Shown: positions 18,108 to 26,779 of the stretch, piece after piece | Layout of the letters: each line of letters begins with the position of its first letter | How positions within the stretch are numbered: position 1 is the stretch's first letter | Assembly (NCBI GenBank): GCA_016712035.1 | Contig: JADJRT010000003.1 | Coordinates: 87,001-151,000 of the forward strand | DNA from: Flammeovirgaceae bacterium | GTDB taxonomy: Bacteria > Bacteroidota > Bacteroidia > Cytophagales > Cyclobacteriaceae | Direction of reading: 5' to 3' | Length of the DNA stretch: 64,000 nucleotides | The notes under the pieces: model-generated | Databases searched by the model: none | Told to the model about the DNA's origin: nothing | Seen by the model: only the letters and a program-made list of their open reading frames with translations | Translations under genes and position numbers: made by a program

Positions 18108-19362
18108 CTAACCACTGTTTGCCGTTGTTGAATACGGCAACCACTTTCCCTTTAAGGGCGTTGCCGAGCCACGGAGAATTTTTTGATTTAGAAAAATTAT
18201 TCTCTTGCGCAAACGTCCATTCGCAATTGGGATCAAGTAGCGTAAGATTGGCCTTGGTGCTTACATCAATAATTACCGGTTGACGTTTTAAAAGTTTACG
18301 CGGTGCATCGGAAACCTTTTCAAGTAAGGTTTCTATTTCGATAGATTTGGAAAGCGATACAAGCTGCGCGGCAAATGTCTGAAGATTAATCAACCCAAAA
18401 TCAGCCAGGTCAAACTCTAAAAACTTATTTTCATCTTCATGCGGACAATGATTGCTGACTAAGACATCTATCGTGCCGTCTTTAAGTCCTTTAATCAACG
18501 CGTCCTGATCTGCTTTTTCGCGCAGTGGCGGATTCACTTTATAATTCGTATCAAAATTTTCAAGCATTTCATCGTTGTAGAGTGGCTGATACGCGGCTAC
18601 ATCGCAACTTACATTCAACCCTTTCTTTTTTGCTGCGCGAATCAGGTCTAACGATTTAGCTGTGGAGAGTTTAGCAAAATGCAATCGTCCACCGGCATAA
18701 CTCAGTAATTCAAGATTTTTACTGATCGCCACTTCTTCGGCAATGCGCGGCATTCCTTTTAGACCAAGCATGGTGCTTGCCGGGCCCTCATGCATTTGGC
18801 CAAACAGATTAAGCCAAACATCTTCCGGATGATCAATCAACAAGCCATCAAATTTTTGCAGATACTGCAGCGACTTAAGAAAGATGTCGGTATGCCAAAC
18901 AGGTTTCAGTCCATCGGTATAGGCAACAGCACCGGCCTCATGCAAATCAATCATCTCCGTTAACTCCTCGCCTTTGCAATTTTTAGTAACGGCAGCCAGG
19001 GCATGGATTTGCACTAATCTATTTTCATTGAGTCCGGTGATATAACTAACTTCATTCTTGGTTTGAACGGTGGGTTGCGTATTCGGTAACACTGCTACCT
19101 CGGTAAAGCCACCCGCCATAGCCGCCTTTGCCAAAGAATTCAAATCTTCTTTTTGCTCATGACCGGGGTCTCCTACCGAAGTTCCCAAATCAAACCAGCC
19201 AGCGGAAAGAATCATTCCGTCAGCCTCAATAACCCGATCAGCAGAATAATTTTTATCTCCAATCTCTTCAATACGACCATTATTAATGAGTACGTTTTTC
19301 TTTTTTTTATGGAAGGGCGAGGCGGGCGAAAGGATGAGTGCGGAGCGGATGAGTATTTTCAT
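18100..19362 (-). CDS. Dihydroorotase homologue lacking metal ligands
   Basis: A 420-residue amidohydrolase of the dihydroorotase (PyrC, class I) family. The fold marks are there: NNGRIEEIG, GMILSAGWFDLG, DPGHEQKEDL, PNTQP, and a C-terminal composite domain. The zinc-binding HxH of the first strand (normally DxHVHxRDPG) reads D-L-G-T-S-V-G-D-P-G, so both His (positions 60 and 62) and the substrate-binding Arg (64) are gone. The catalytic Asp of TDHAPH is Asn304 in SNHCPH. This fits a non-catalytic PyrC' subunit of the kind that supports aspartate transcarbamoylase. It could instead serve another role. Often annotated simply as dihydroorotase. Confidence 0.85.
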   Translation of the reverse strand: MKILIRSALILSPASPFHKKKKNVLINNGRIEEIGDKNYSADRVIEADGMILSAGWFDLGTSVGDPGHEQKEDLNSLAKAAMAGGFTEVAVLPNTQPTVQTKNEVSYITGLNENRLVQIHALAAVTKNCKGEELTEMIDLHEAGAVAYTDGLKPVWHTDIFLKSLQYLQKFDGLLIDHPEDVWLNLFGQMHEGPASTMLGLKGMPRIAEEVAISKNLELLSYAGGRLHFAKLSTAKSLDLIRAAKKKGLNVSCDVAAYQPLYNDEMLENFDTNYKVNPPLREKADQDALIKGLKDGTIDVLVSNHCPHEDENKFLEFDLADFGLINLQTFAAQLVSLSKSIEIETLLEKVSDAPRKLLKRQPVIIDVSTKANLTLLDPNCEWTFAQENNFSKSKNSPWLGNALKGKVVAVFNNGKQWLDV

Positions 19363-19388
19363 TTGTCAGTTTAAGACAAGGGTTAAAA

Positions 19389-21383
19389 TTACTTCAAAAA
19401 CCTGATTAAAAGAACCTCAGCCAGCAGGAATAACAGCGCTAAAACAATCGCATACTTCCATAATGGCGTCCCCAAATATCGTTCTTTTATTTCGTTACTA
19501 AATGTTTGTTCAGAAGATGATTCGAAAATTGAAATCCTATCCCCTCCACCAAGCAGTGTCTTCACATCTTCACCCGTCATTTGGGTAAGAATTGATTCCT
19601 TTTTATCGAGATTAAATGCCAGGAGATCCAACGTATCGCGCACATGCGTTACGTAATAAAATCCACTGCTTACAGAATAACGGGGTATCTCCAATAAAAG
19701 CCGATCGCCCATGCTTCGCTGTGACGGAACCAGTTCCTGATCACCCATCATTCGCGCGGGTTCTTCCCCTATCAAGCTATCGGCAGGCACTACAACGAGC
19801 GATGAAGATAAATAATAATAAGGTTTACGCTCAGCTTTCTTGCCGCTGGCTGCGATTCGATACATGACCGGTACAAAAATGGCGTGCGAAGCCATGTCGC
19901 CCTGTTCGCGATCCAGTGAACTGGCCATTATAAATGTATTACCAAACTTAGATAGGTAAGGTTGTCCATTTTTAAATTGGAGAATAGCAGATCGATCCAT
20001 ACCCCAATCCAGAAGCCGTTGTGCCCGGGGCATTTCCAGGGAAGCTGATCTCTCTTCAAAAACATTTTCAAAAAATGGATTTTGAAAATCAGGTTTATCC
20101 AACTCGATTTGATCTGTTTTGGCTAGTGTAGCGAGTGATGCAATACCTACCAAATTCTGATACGATACCCGATCGGGTTGCTTGCCTGGCACCACCAACA
20201 TGGCACCACCATTATTTCGATAAATCTGCAAGGCAGCATTCAGCGAATTATCAATCTTGTCGATTCCATTCACCACAACCAGATCAGCTGAAGCCAAAAC
20301 GTTGTAATCAACATTGCCCACCGCGTAGCCACGAAAATCAAAAAGCTCGCGATTGCCATAAACGTTCTCGACATAGGTAGTCCGGGTATCAGGCTTAATT
20401 TCAATCACGCGCAACCGACCCGAATAGTTTAAGGTAAAATAAAACTCGTTATCGAAACTCACTGGAAAATCACTAAAACTTAAAGCTGCTTTGTTATAGC
20501 CCGTTAACCCCCGCGACAAATCGAACGTTGTTTCCACGCTACTATTCGATTGAATAGTTACCGATGACGTGCCCGCCTGAATTCCATTGATGGTAAGTTT
20601 CGTGATTAATCCCTCCAACGTTCGAGGGCCTTCATTGCGAAGGCGTACGTGAATGGAATTTTTTTCACCACCAATAACAAAAGGATTTTCTAGAAAGATT
20701 GAATCCACAAAGACATTAGACACCTGATTGTATTCAATAGGCACTAACCGGATTTGTTCCGTTCGTGCGCTATCAAGCCAGAAAAGACTTTCTTGATTTC
20801 CTTCCGCAAAGGTTGATTTTTGAAAATCTGAAATCCAGAAAATTGTATTGGACGGCTCACCCAGTCTTTTCATCACCTCTTCACCCGATCGGCTTATGGG
20901 TGACATTCGGATCTGCGAAAGCTGATCAAGAATTTCTGCTTTTGATTTATAGGAATTTGAGAACGGTGCAAAATCGTTAGTAAGAAGCTTGTATCGGGTT
21001 TCGGTTGGAAAGAGCTCCACGATATCGCGAACAAACCCAACTCCCGCATCAAGGGCTCTTACTTTTTCGCGCACCGGAGTGGACATGCTGTAAGAATTAT
21101 CAAGATAAATAGACAAGTTACGCTGCGTAGTCAATTGTTCTTTAGCCGGCAGAAAGGGTTGGGCAAAAGCCAGCACTAAAAAAAATAAAAATAACAACCG
21201 CGAGGCAAGTACCAGAAATTGCTTCAACTTTCGTTTTTGAGTGGTCTCTTGCTTTACCTGCTTTAAAAACCGGGTATTAGAAAAAAAAATCTTTATTGTC
21301 TTACGAAAATTAAAAAGATGAATGATGATAGGTATGGATAAGGCCGTAAGTGCCCAAAGAAACTGCGGATAATTAAAACTCAT
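19389..21383 (-). CDS. BatA/vWA-domain membrane protein (N-terminal double-TM)
   Basis: About 664 residues. It starts with the BatA N-terminal pair of helices (FNYPQFLWALTALSIPIIIHLF, then FLVLASRLLFLFFLVLAFAQPF). A von Willebrand A-like part follows with YLDNSYSM (DxSxS MIDAS type). The middle is periplasmic beta-rich and the last helix WKYAIVLALLFLLAEVLLI returns it to the membrane. This matches the TIGR02226 aerotolerance-related family, a large Bacteroidota variant without a known biochemical role. The ATG at 21383 is preferred to the one 18 bases earlier. Next downstream on this strand is the PyrC-like gene, 27 bases away. Confidence 0.87.
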   Translation of the reverse strand: MSFNYPQFLWALTALSIPIIIHLFNFRKTIKIFFSNTRFLKQVKQETTQKRKLKQFLVLASRLLFLFFLVLAFAQPFLPAKEQLTTQRNLSIYLDNSYSMSTPVREKVRALDAGVGFVRDIVELFPTETRYKLLTNDFAPFSNSYKSKAEILDQLSQIRMSPISRSGEEVMKRLGEPSNTIFWISDFQKSTFAEGNQESLFWLDSARTEQIRLVPIEYNQVSNVFVDSIFLENPFVIGGEKNSIHVRLRNEGPRTLEGLITKLTINGIQAGTSSVTIQSNSSVETTFDLSRGLTGYNKAALSFSDFPVSFDNEFYFTLNYSGRLRVIEIKPDTRTTYVENVYGNRELFDFRGYAVGNVDYNVLASADLVVVNGIDKIDNSLNAALQIYRNNGGAMLVVPGKQPDRVSYQNLVGIASLATLAKTDQIELDKPDFQNPFFENVFEERSASLEMPRAQRLLDWGMDRSAILQFKNGQPYLSKFGNTFIMASSLDREQGDMASHAIFVPVMYRIAASGKKAERKPYYYLSSSLVVVPADSLIGEEPARMMGDQELVPSQRSMGDRLLLEIPRYSVSSGFYYVTHVRDTLDLLAFNLDKKESILTQMTGEDVKTLLGGGDRISIFESSSEQTFSNEIKERYLGTPLWKYAIVLALLFLLAEVLLIRFLK

Positions 21384-21465
21384 CTGCGCAAAAATAATCA
21401 TTCAACAGAGATAAAGAACGCTGATTTTCGCTTGAAGTTGTAGATGCTTTACAAGCGGTAAGTTG

Positions 21466-21498
21466 AAAAAAGAAAGGCCACCCGTTTCCGGATGGCCT
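21466..21498 (-). terminator. ssb terminator
   Basis: On the minus strand AGGCCATCCG and CGGGTGGCCT form a 10-bp stem with one mismatch and a 4-base loop, followed by TTCTTTTTT. It lies about 20 bases after the ssb stop. Confidence 0.75.
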
Positions 21499-21519
21499 CT
21501 GGCAAGCTAAAGGTGATTA

Positions 21520-21858
21520 TTATTTCTGCTTGCTACCTAACATTGCAAAATCATTTACATTGATCTCGGTGATGTAGCGCTTCTCACCCTTATCCGTTTC
21601 ATACACACGGTGCACCAGTTTGCCTTCAAGGGCCACTTCTGCGCCTTTCTTAAGATACTGACCCGCGATGTCGGCCAGTTTTCCCCACACAATCACGTTG
21701 TGCCATTGGGTGTCTTCAACTTTTTCGCCTTTATCATTCTTGTAGCTATCCGTGGTAGCAATAGAGAACGATGCCTTCTGGCTTTTGCCAAAAGTCTTCA
21801 CTTCGGGGTCTTTACCTAAACGACCGATTAACTGCACGCTGTTTCTTACACTTTTCAT
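21520..21858 (-). CDS. ssb: Single-stranded DNA-binding protein
   Basis: A 112-residue OB-fold SSB that coats ssDNA in replication and repair. Seen: NSVQLIGRLGKDPEVK at the start, FSIATTDSYKNDKGEK, DTQWHNVIVWGKLADIAGQYLKKGAEVALEGKL-type core, and YITEINVNDFAMLG at the end. It stops right after the OB fold. The flexible tail and the acidic DDDIPF-type tip that recruits partner proteins are absent, so this may be an accessory SSB rather than the main one. It is transcribed away from the zinc-ribbon gene and has its own terminator. Confidence 0.93.
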   Translation of the reverse strand: MKSVRNSVQLIGRLGKDPEVKTFGKSQKASFSIATTDSYKNDKGEKVEDTQWHNVIVWGKLADIAGQYLKKGAEVALEGKLVHRVYETDKGEKRYITEINVNDFAMLGSKQK

Positions 21859-21988
21859 AATTGTACTATTTAATTGTTAAACATTTATTTTCAAGTCTTG
21901 CCACCGGGTTTGTTTCCGATTGACATGACAAAGGTGAGGGGCCCGGATGCCGACAGTCGTTTATTATTCAATTACTTTCGGTTATATT

Positions 21989-22007
21989 CGTTTATAAACG
22001 TTTATAA
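21989..22007. promoter_or_regulatory. Overlapping perfect palindromes before the zinc-ribbon gene
   Basis: CGTTTATAAACG (21989-22000) and TTATAAACGTTTATAA (21992-22007) are both perfect palindromes sharing bases; the unit CGTTTATAA is repeated. They lie 33 bases before the ATG at 22040 and on the far side of the ssb promoter. An operator for an unknown regulator is likely. Confidence 0.5.
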
Positions 22008-22039
22008 TCGGATAGTAAAACCACTAAAACCAGCCTATC

Positions 22040-22423
22040 ATGGCAAAAAAGGAAGAAAAAGGGTGTTTAGAGTGCGGTGGAAAAATTATTGGACGAGCCG
22101 ACAAAAAATTCTGCTCCGACCAGTGCCGGGTATCTTATAATAATAAGTTGAACCGGGATGAGACCGCCTACATGAATAATGTAACGAACATTCTCCGCAA
22201 AAACCGCAGGATATTGCTTGAACTAAATCCCACTGGAAAAGCCAAAGTGAATCGGGAAAAATTAAATGAGAAAGGTTTTGATTTTACTTACTTTACCAGT
22301 CAGTATGTAACCAAAGAAGGAGCCGTGTATCATTTCTGCTATGAACAAGGCTACCTGGCCATGGATAAAAACTGGTATCTGTTAGTCGTAAAAAAAGAAT
22401 CACCAAAACAACAACCGTTATGA
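22040..22423 (+). CDS. Zinc-ribbon protein of unknown function
   Basis: A 127-residue cytoplasmic protein. The N-terminus holds one treble-clef-like zinc ribbon with ligands in CLECGG and KFCSDQCR (C-x2-C ... C-x3-C). The rest is a basic, partly helical domain (NNVTNILRKNRRILLELNPTGKAKV) and a beta-rich end. It resembles Bacteroidota proteins with a DUF2116-like ribbon. No enzymatic motif is visible. Its stop overlaps the start of the SDR gene (ATGA), so the two are probably co-translated. Palindromes upstream may regulate the pair. Confidence 0.75.
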   Translation: MAKKEEKGCLECGGKIIGRADKKFCSDQCRVSYNNKLNRDETAYMNNVTNILRKNRRILLELNPTGKAKVNREKLNEKGFDFTYFTSQYVTKEGAVYHFCYEQGYLAMDKNWYLLVVKKESPKQQPL

Positions 22424-23172
22424 GTGGCTGGACACTGCAAGGAAAAAAAGCATTGATAACCGGAGGCACCAAAGGAATTGGTCTTGCCATTGCGCGGGAC
22501 TTCCTGGAGCTAGGTGCCGAAGTTTTGGTAATCGCACGAAACACAAAAAGCATTCAGGGTAAATTGAAGAATTCGGCCAATCTGTTTACCAACGAAGGTG
22601 ACATAAGCAACCCTGCTTTCAGGCAGGACCTGGCTCAAAAAATTTCTGATAATTGGGGTAAGCTTGATATACTGGTAAATAATGTAGCTACTAACATCCG
22701 CAAGAAATTTATTGAGTATAGCGAAGAAGAAATCCGTCAACTCTTTGAAACCAATCTATTCAGCATGATGGAGCTAACCCGACTCTGCCACCCGATGCTT
22801 AAGAAATCCGGCCATGCCAGTATTATCAATATTGCTTCCGTAGCAGGTATGCAGGATGTACAAAGTGGGCCACCGTATGGAATGACGAAAGCAGCGATTA
22901 TCCAATTTACTAAACACCTCGCGGCCGAGTGGAGTGTGGATCAAATTCGCATCAATGCCATTTCGCCCTGGTATATTGAAACGCCACTTACTGAACCTGT
23001 ACTTACACAACCCGATCGATTAGAAAAAATTCTTGCCCGCACTCCTATGGGGCGGATTGGCAAACCTGCTGAGGTTGCCAGTCTTGCCTGCTATTTGGCT
23101 ATGGATAAGAGTAGCTACATCACGGGGCAGAATATTTCGGTTGATGGCGGTATGAGTGCAAAGGGACTTTAA
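22420..23172 (+). CDS. SDR-family oxidoreductase (tropinone reductase-like)
   Basis: A 250-residue classical short-chain dehydrogenase. The NAD(P) motif is TGGTKGIG at about 15-22, the structural NNVATN follows in the middle, and the catalytic set is Ser in NIASVAG with YGMTK. It closes with GQNISVDGGMSAKGL, typical of the glucose-dehydrogenase/tropinone-reductase branch. It is co-transcribed with the zinc-ribbon protein. The substrate cannot be predicted. Confidence 0.92.
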   Translation: MSGWTLQGKKALITGGTKGIGLAIARDFLELGAEVLVIARNTKSIQGKLKNSANLFTNEGDISNPAFRQDLAQKISDNWGKLDILVNNVATNIRKKFIEYSEEEIRQLFETNLFSMMELTRLCHPMLKKSGHASIINIASVAGMQDVQSGPPYGMTKAAIIQFTKHLAAEWSVDQIRINAISPWYIETPLTEPVLTQPDRLEKILARTPMGRIGKPAEVASLACYLAMDKSSYITGQNISVDGGMSAKGL

Positions 23173-23287
23173 TCCATTCAAAAAATTAATGGCTAGAATC
23201 GAGGCCTTATTGTGCAGTTAAGTCTCAATAACATCATATTTCATACTATTCTGTTTGAATGATTATCTCTCAGCCCTACATTAGGCT

Positions 23288-23931
23288 ATGGATTCCATTC
23301 AGCTATCCAAGCATGAAAAAAGTGGTACGACCTGGCATTCGCACTAGGCATTTTCACCATTGTTTATAATCTATTGAAGGCATAATCGCTACTTGGTTTG
23401 GTTTCGAAGATGAAACGCTGGCGCTTTTGGCTTTGGTGTTGATAGTTTTATTGAAATGATTTCCGGAATCGGAATCATCTACATGATCCCCGCATTCGAA
23501 AGGCACCTGGAAGTAACCGAAGTGTTTTTGAAAAGACAGCCTTAAAAATTACTGGCTATTCCTTTTATATACTAGTTGCCGGTCTAACCATTTCTTCAAT
23601 CCTTACAATCTATTTGGCACGAAAGCCTGTTACCACATTCTGGGGAGTGGTTGTTTCATTGATCTCCATTGTAGTGATGTTATTTCTTATATATGGAAAA
23701 ATAAAAAGCGGAAAAGAGCTTAACTCGGATGCAATATTAGCCGATGCCAATTGCACAAAAGTGTGCATTTATATGTCGTGTGTGCTGCTGGCATCGAGCG
23801 CCATTTACGAATATACGGGTTTCGCTTACGCGGATGCGTTGGGTACGCTTGGGCTTGCGTGGTTCTCGTATCAGGAAGGTAAAGAGTGTTTTGAAAAGGC
23901 CGCCAGTGATAAGCATTGTTGCGATCATTAA
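23288..23931 (+). pseudogene. Cation-efflux (CDF-like) membrane protein, heavily frameshifted
   Basis: Reading the three plus frames together from the ATG at 23288 reconstructs a six-helix transporter-like protein. The pieces are ALGIFTIVYNLIEGIIATWF, GFGVDSFIEMISGIGIIYM, then KITGYSFYILVAGLTISSIL, and finally the intact last part from 23614 (ADANCTKVCIYMSCVLLASS to the end). It needs at least four corrections in 330 bases, far more than any other gene here. The FGVDSFIE segment recalls the metal-site helix of cation-diffusion facilitators. Only the C-terminal 105 codons are open. True decay is likelier than error, but not proven. Confidence 0.7.
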
Positions 23932-24019
23932 TCCTTAACCCTGACTTTGAAAAATAGTATTACAGCCAACAAAAAGAGTGAGTCAACAATTCTACAGATT
24001 TGGTATCTTCATTACAGAA

Positions 24020-24469
24020 ATGAAAGCGGAAATAACAATTGGTGATGCCAAGCCTGGTGATGCCCATCAAATCGCAAATCTGCTTTCGCAATTAGGCTAT
24101 CCCGCAAAAGAACCGGATATACTTTTAAGAATCAGTGCACATCAGGCACCTGGCTATAAAATCTTAGTCGCAAGAAAAGATAAACTGGCAATCGGATTTA
24201 TCTGCCTGCATCACTATCAAACTTTCCATCTTCCAGGACCAGTAGGTCGCATTACCTCATTTTGTGTTGATAGCATCGTTAGAAAGCAAGGTGTTGGACG
24301 AATGCGCTTGCTGGCAGCCGAAGAATATTTTACACAGCAGCCTTGCTATAAAATTGAAGTCACCAGCAATTTACGCAGAACCGAAACGCATGAGTACTAT
24401 CTTCGGCAAGGGTACACGGAAACCAGCAAGCACTTTATAAAACTACTTGATTTAAAAATCGCGCACTAG
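24020..24469 (+). CDS. GNAT-family N-acetyltransferase
   Basis: About 149 residues from the ATG at 24020, chosen over the ATG 14 codons earlier because the family starts near AEITIGDAKPGDAHQIANLL. Acetyl-CoA binding motif A is visible as SFCVDSIVRKQGVGRMRLLAAEEYF (the R-x2-G-x-G/A pattern). The C-terminal YYLRQGYTE strand follows. It probably acetylates an amino group on a small molecule or protein; the substrate is unknown. It is convergent with the ABC permease, overlapping by 4 bases. Confidence 0.88.
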   Translation: MKAEITIGDAKPGDAHQIANLLSQLGYPAKEPDILLRISAHQAPGYKILVARKDKLAIGFICLHHYQTFHLPGPVGRITSFCVDSIVRKQGVGRMRLLAAEEYFTQQPCYKIEVTSNLRRTETHEYYLRQGYTETSKHFIKLLDLKIAH

Positions 24470-25284
24470 ATATCTGATTTTTTCAATTTCAGATACGCGA
24501 AATAATTGAAAAGAACCGTCCAGCCTATAGCGATAGCAACCGCTGAAAGCGCTACGTAATCTTGAATCTCCTGAAGCGCATACCGTGCAAATGGAAGCGG
24601 AACCAAGTTAGTAATTGATTCTAATGGAAAAAATTGCTTTAGCCAACCAATTTGATCCTCAACACCAGATCGGAAAATATTAATTTTTATAATAGCCTCT
24701 ATCATACTGGCTAACATAAGCATGACAATAGTAAGCCCCGAACGTTTAATTAATACACCCAGCATGAGGGCAAAAGAAAGGAAAGAGAAGACTTCAATAA
24801 AATAAGCGATAAAAAATTCGCTCCCCACAAAAAAGTAATTCCACTCAATTTCAGGTGTATAAATAAAGCCTGTAAACAAAGCAATTACCAAAATCATAGT
24901 AACACTCACCAAGCTTAGTAAAACGTTGGTCAAAATCTTTGATTGCAAAAACTCCCAGCGGCTCATGCCGTCAATAACATTTTGTCTCAAGGTACGGTAT
25001 TGATATTCATTGGTGATGGATATAACTACCATGACTGCCAACACAATTTTAAACAGTCCACTAATCCAGATCAGGTTTTGCCAAATATCAGGGAAGTGAT
25101 AAAGCGGGACTCTATTAATATTTATAGAAGCACCAAACTCAGCACCTTTACTTGCCAGCCATTTTAAAATCTCCATACCACTGGCCGTGGTAAATCCAAG
25201 AGTAAGAAAATACAAACCACAAATCACCCAGAAGGTGCGGTAGTTGGTCATTTTCTTTAGATCGATTTTTAGTAAATGAAGCAT
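24466..25284 (-). CDS. ABC-2 type transporter permease
   Basis: A 272-residue inner-membrane permease with six predicted helices, including FWVICGLYFLTLGFTTASG, ILVIALFTGFIYT and VLFNYFAYLKL. The cytoplasmic face includes EYQYRTLRQNVIDGMSRWEF, a typical ABC-2 coupling segment (TLRQ..DG..R). It follows the ATPase gene on the same strand by 38 bases, and together they form a simple exporter or a gliding/lantibiotic-immunity-like complex. The substrate is unknown. Confidence 0.85.
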   Translation of the reverse strand: MLHLLKIDLKKMTNYRTFWVICGLYFLTLGFTTASGMEILKWLASKGAEFGASININRVPLYHFPDIWQNLIWISGLFKIVLAVMVVISITNEYQYRTLRQNVIDGMSRWEFLQSKILTNVLLSLVSVTMILVIALFTGFIYTPEIEWNYFFVGSEFFIAYFIEVFSFLSFALMLGVLIKRSGLTIVMLMLASMIEAIIKINIFRSGVEDQIGWLKQFFPLESITNLVPLPFARYALQEIQDYVALSAVAIAIGWTVLFNYFAYLKLKKSDI

Positions 25285-25322
25285 GATTTTGAAATTACGC
25301 AGTACGATTTAAGAATTACGAC
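25285..25322. repeat. Short TTACG word repeat between ABC genes
   Basis: AAATTACGCAGTACGATTTAAGAATTACGACTTA, a loose tandem of ATTACG/TACGA, fills the 38-base gap. Same word family as the spacers at 51472 and 55951. Confidence 0.5.
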
Positions 25323-26219
25323 TTAAACTTTGTGATCGGCCAAGATTTCGAGGAACTGTTTTTCTAAGCTCTTTTGGCGAGTATGAAGGTGCGAAGCCAC
25401 AATTCCTTTATCAAATAAAAATCGATTCAGGTCTTTAGCGTGATAACCTTCCTTCATCATTACCTCAAATAATCCATTTTCCTTTTTGATACTTGCACTT
25501 CCTACAAATTCTTGTAGAAGGATACTTAAGTCATCATGGTAGGCCTGCACTTCAACAATCTCCTCACCCTTACCAACATCATCCACAGGTCCAATATGCA
25601 TTAAGTTTCCACGTTTCAACACAGCAAAGTGGGTGCACACTTTTTGTACTTCATCCAAGAGATGACTTGCCAGGATAATCGTTTTTCCATCGGCAGCAAT
25701 TCTTTTAATGATTTCACGAATCTCAGCAATACCCATCGGGTCAAGGCCATTCGTAGGTTCATCCAGTATTAATATGATTGGATCGCTAACTAATGCCGAT
25801 GCGATAGCGAGGCGTTGCTTCATACCTAGTGAGTAGGTCTGATACTTATCATCCTTGCGAGCAGTTAATTCAACAATCTCCAGAACCTTGGCAATGTTTG
25901 CGGGATCAGCTCCTTTGATCAACGCATTCAACTCTAGATTTTTTTGGCCACTTAGGTAAGGATAAAAAATTGGGTGTTCCAATACGGCACCGATTTTTTT
26001 TCGTGTGTGATGTGTAGCTGGCTCACCAAACCAGGAGAAACTCCCAGCCGATGGATTCACAACACCCATCAACATACCTAATGTAGTTGTTTTCCCACTT
26101 CCATTGGGGCCTAACATACCAAACACCTGACCTCTCTTTACTTCAAGGTCTAGCTGATTGACAGCACAAAGTTTTCCAAAATGTTTCGTAAGCTTATCTG
26201 TTGATAGTACGGTTTCCAA
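25323..26219 (-). CDS. ABC transporter ATP-binding protein
   Basis: A 298-residue ATPase. Walker A GPNGSGKTT at about 38-46, Q-loop region near IGAVLEHP, signature YSLGMKQRLAIASALV, Walker B ILILDEPTNGLDP and the switch His in ILASHLLDEV are all intact. The C-terminal extension after 220 is the CcmA/DrrA-type regulatory domain. It pairs with the permease at 24466. Immediately upstream lie the DUF4252 genes, 11 bases away, so the exporter may belong to the sigma-factor operon. Confidence 0.93.
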   Translation of the reverse strand: METVLSTDKLTKHFGKLCAVNQLDLEVKRGQVFGMLGPNGSGKTTTLGMLMGVVNPSAGSFSWFGEPATHHTRKKIGAVLEHPIFYPYLSGQKNLELNALIKGADPANIAKVLEIVELTARKDDKYQTYSLGMKQRLAIASALVSDPIILILDEPTNGLDPMGIAEIREIIKRIAADGKTIILASHLLDEVQKVCTHFAVLKRGNLMHIGPVDDVGKGEEIVEVQAYHDDLSILLQEFVGSASIKKENGLFEVMMKEGYHAKDLNRFLFDKGIVASHLHTRQKSLEKQFLEILADHKV

Positions 26220-26230
26220 AATAAATTGAA

Positions 26231-26779
26231 TTAATTGTTGGGATCATTCTTCTTTTTACCTTCAGGGGTTTTTTCTCCTATTTCCGCGTTGCCTGTAAAG
26301 TCTTTAACCATCTTAGCAATGTCAGCACTGCCGTCAATGGTTTTGAATAACAAGGGCGCTTTGTCGAGGGCTATCTTACCCTTAATATCCAAAACAAAAA
26401 GATTGATGGAATCATTAGTCAAAATAACTGTACCCTTTATATCGCCATTCTGTTCGCGTAGATAAATATCAAAGTTGCGGCCATCGTACCGACCGGTCAT
26501 TACCTCTTCATAATCCTCCGATTTGTAGCCAGCCAAAAGTTTTGCATAATCTTGCTTACCAAAATTCAAACCAGATTTGTCAATCATCATGAACCTCATT
26601 TTTTCAATATCCTTGATAAGGTCATCAAAAGCAGGGTCATCGGTTTGATTAAGCATACGCAAGGTATTTCTATAAAAGAAAACAGATACCCCCTCATACT
26701 TGTCATCCAGTGCCTCGGTTGTCTTAGTTTGCCCAAAAGCCAGCGTACTGCTAATAAGAATTAATAAAATGAATCGCAT
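26231..26779 (-). CDS. DUF4252 exported protein (copy 3)
   Basis: A 182-residue Bacteroidota protein with a signal peptide (MRFILLILISSTLAFGQ). The mature part has the DUF4252 pattern: DDLIKDIEKMRFMMID, then YEEVMTGRYDGRNFDIYLREQNGDIKG-like and VLTNDSINLFVLDIKGKIAL. A low-complexity charged end (EKTPEGKKKNDPN) follows. The function is unknown. It is third in a tandem of DUF4252 paralogues, with no gap to copy 2. Confidence 0.85.
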   Translation of the reverse strand: MRFILLILISSTLAFGQTKTTEALDDKYEGVSVFFYRNTLRMLNQTDDPAFDDLIKDIEKMRFMMIDKSGLNFGKQDYAKLLAGYKSEDYEEVMTGRYDGRNFDIYLREQNGDIKGTVILTNDSINLFVLDIKGKIALDKAPLLFKTIDGSADIAKMVKDFTGNAEIGEKTPEGKKKNDPNN

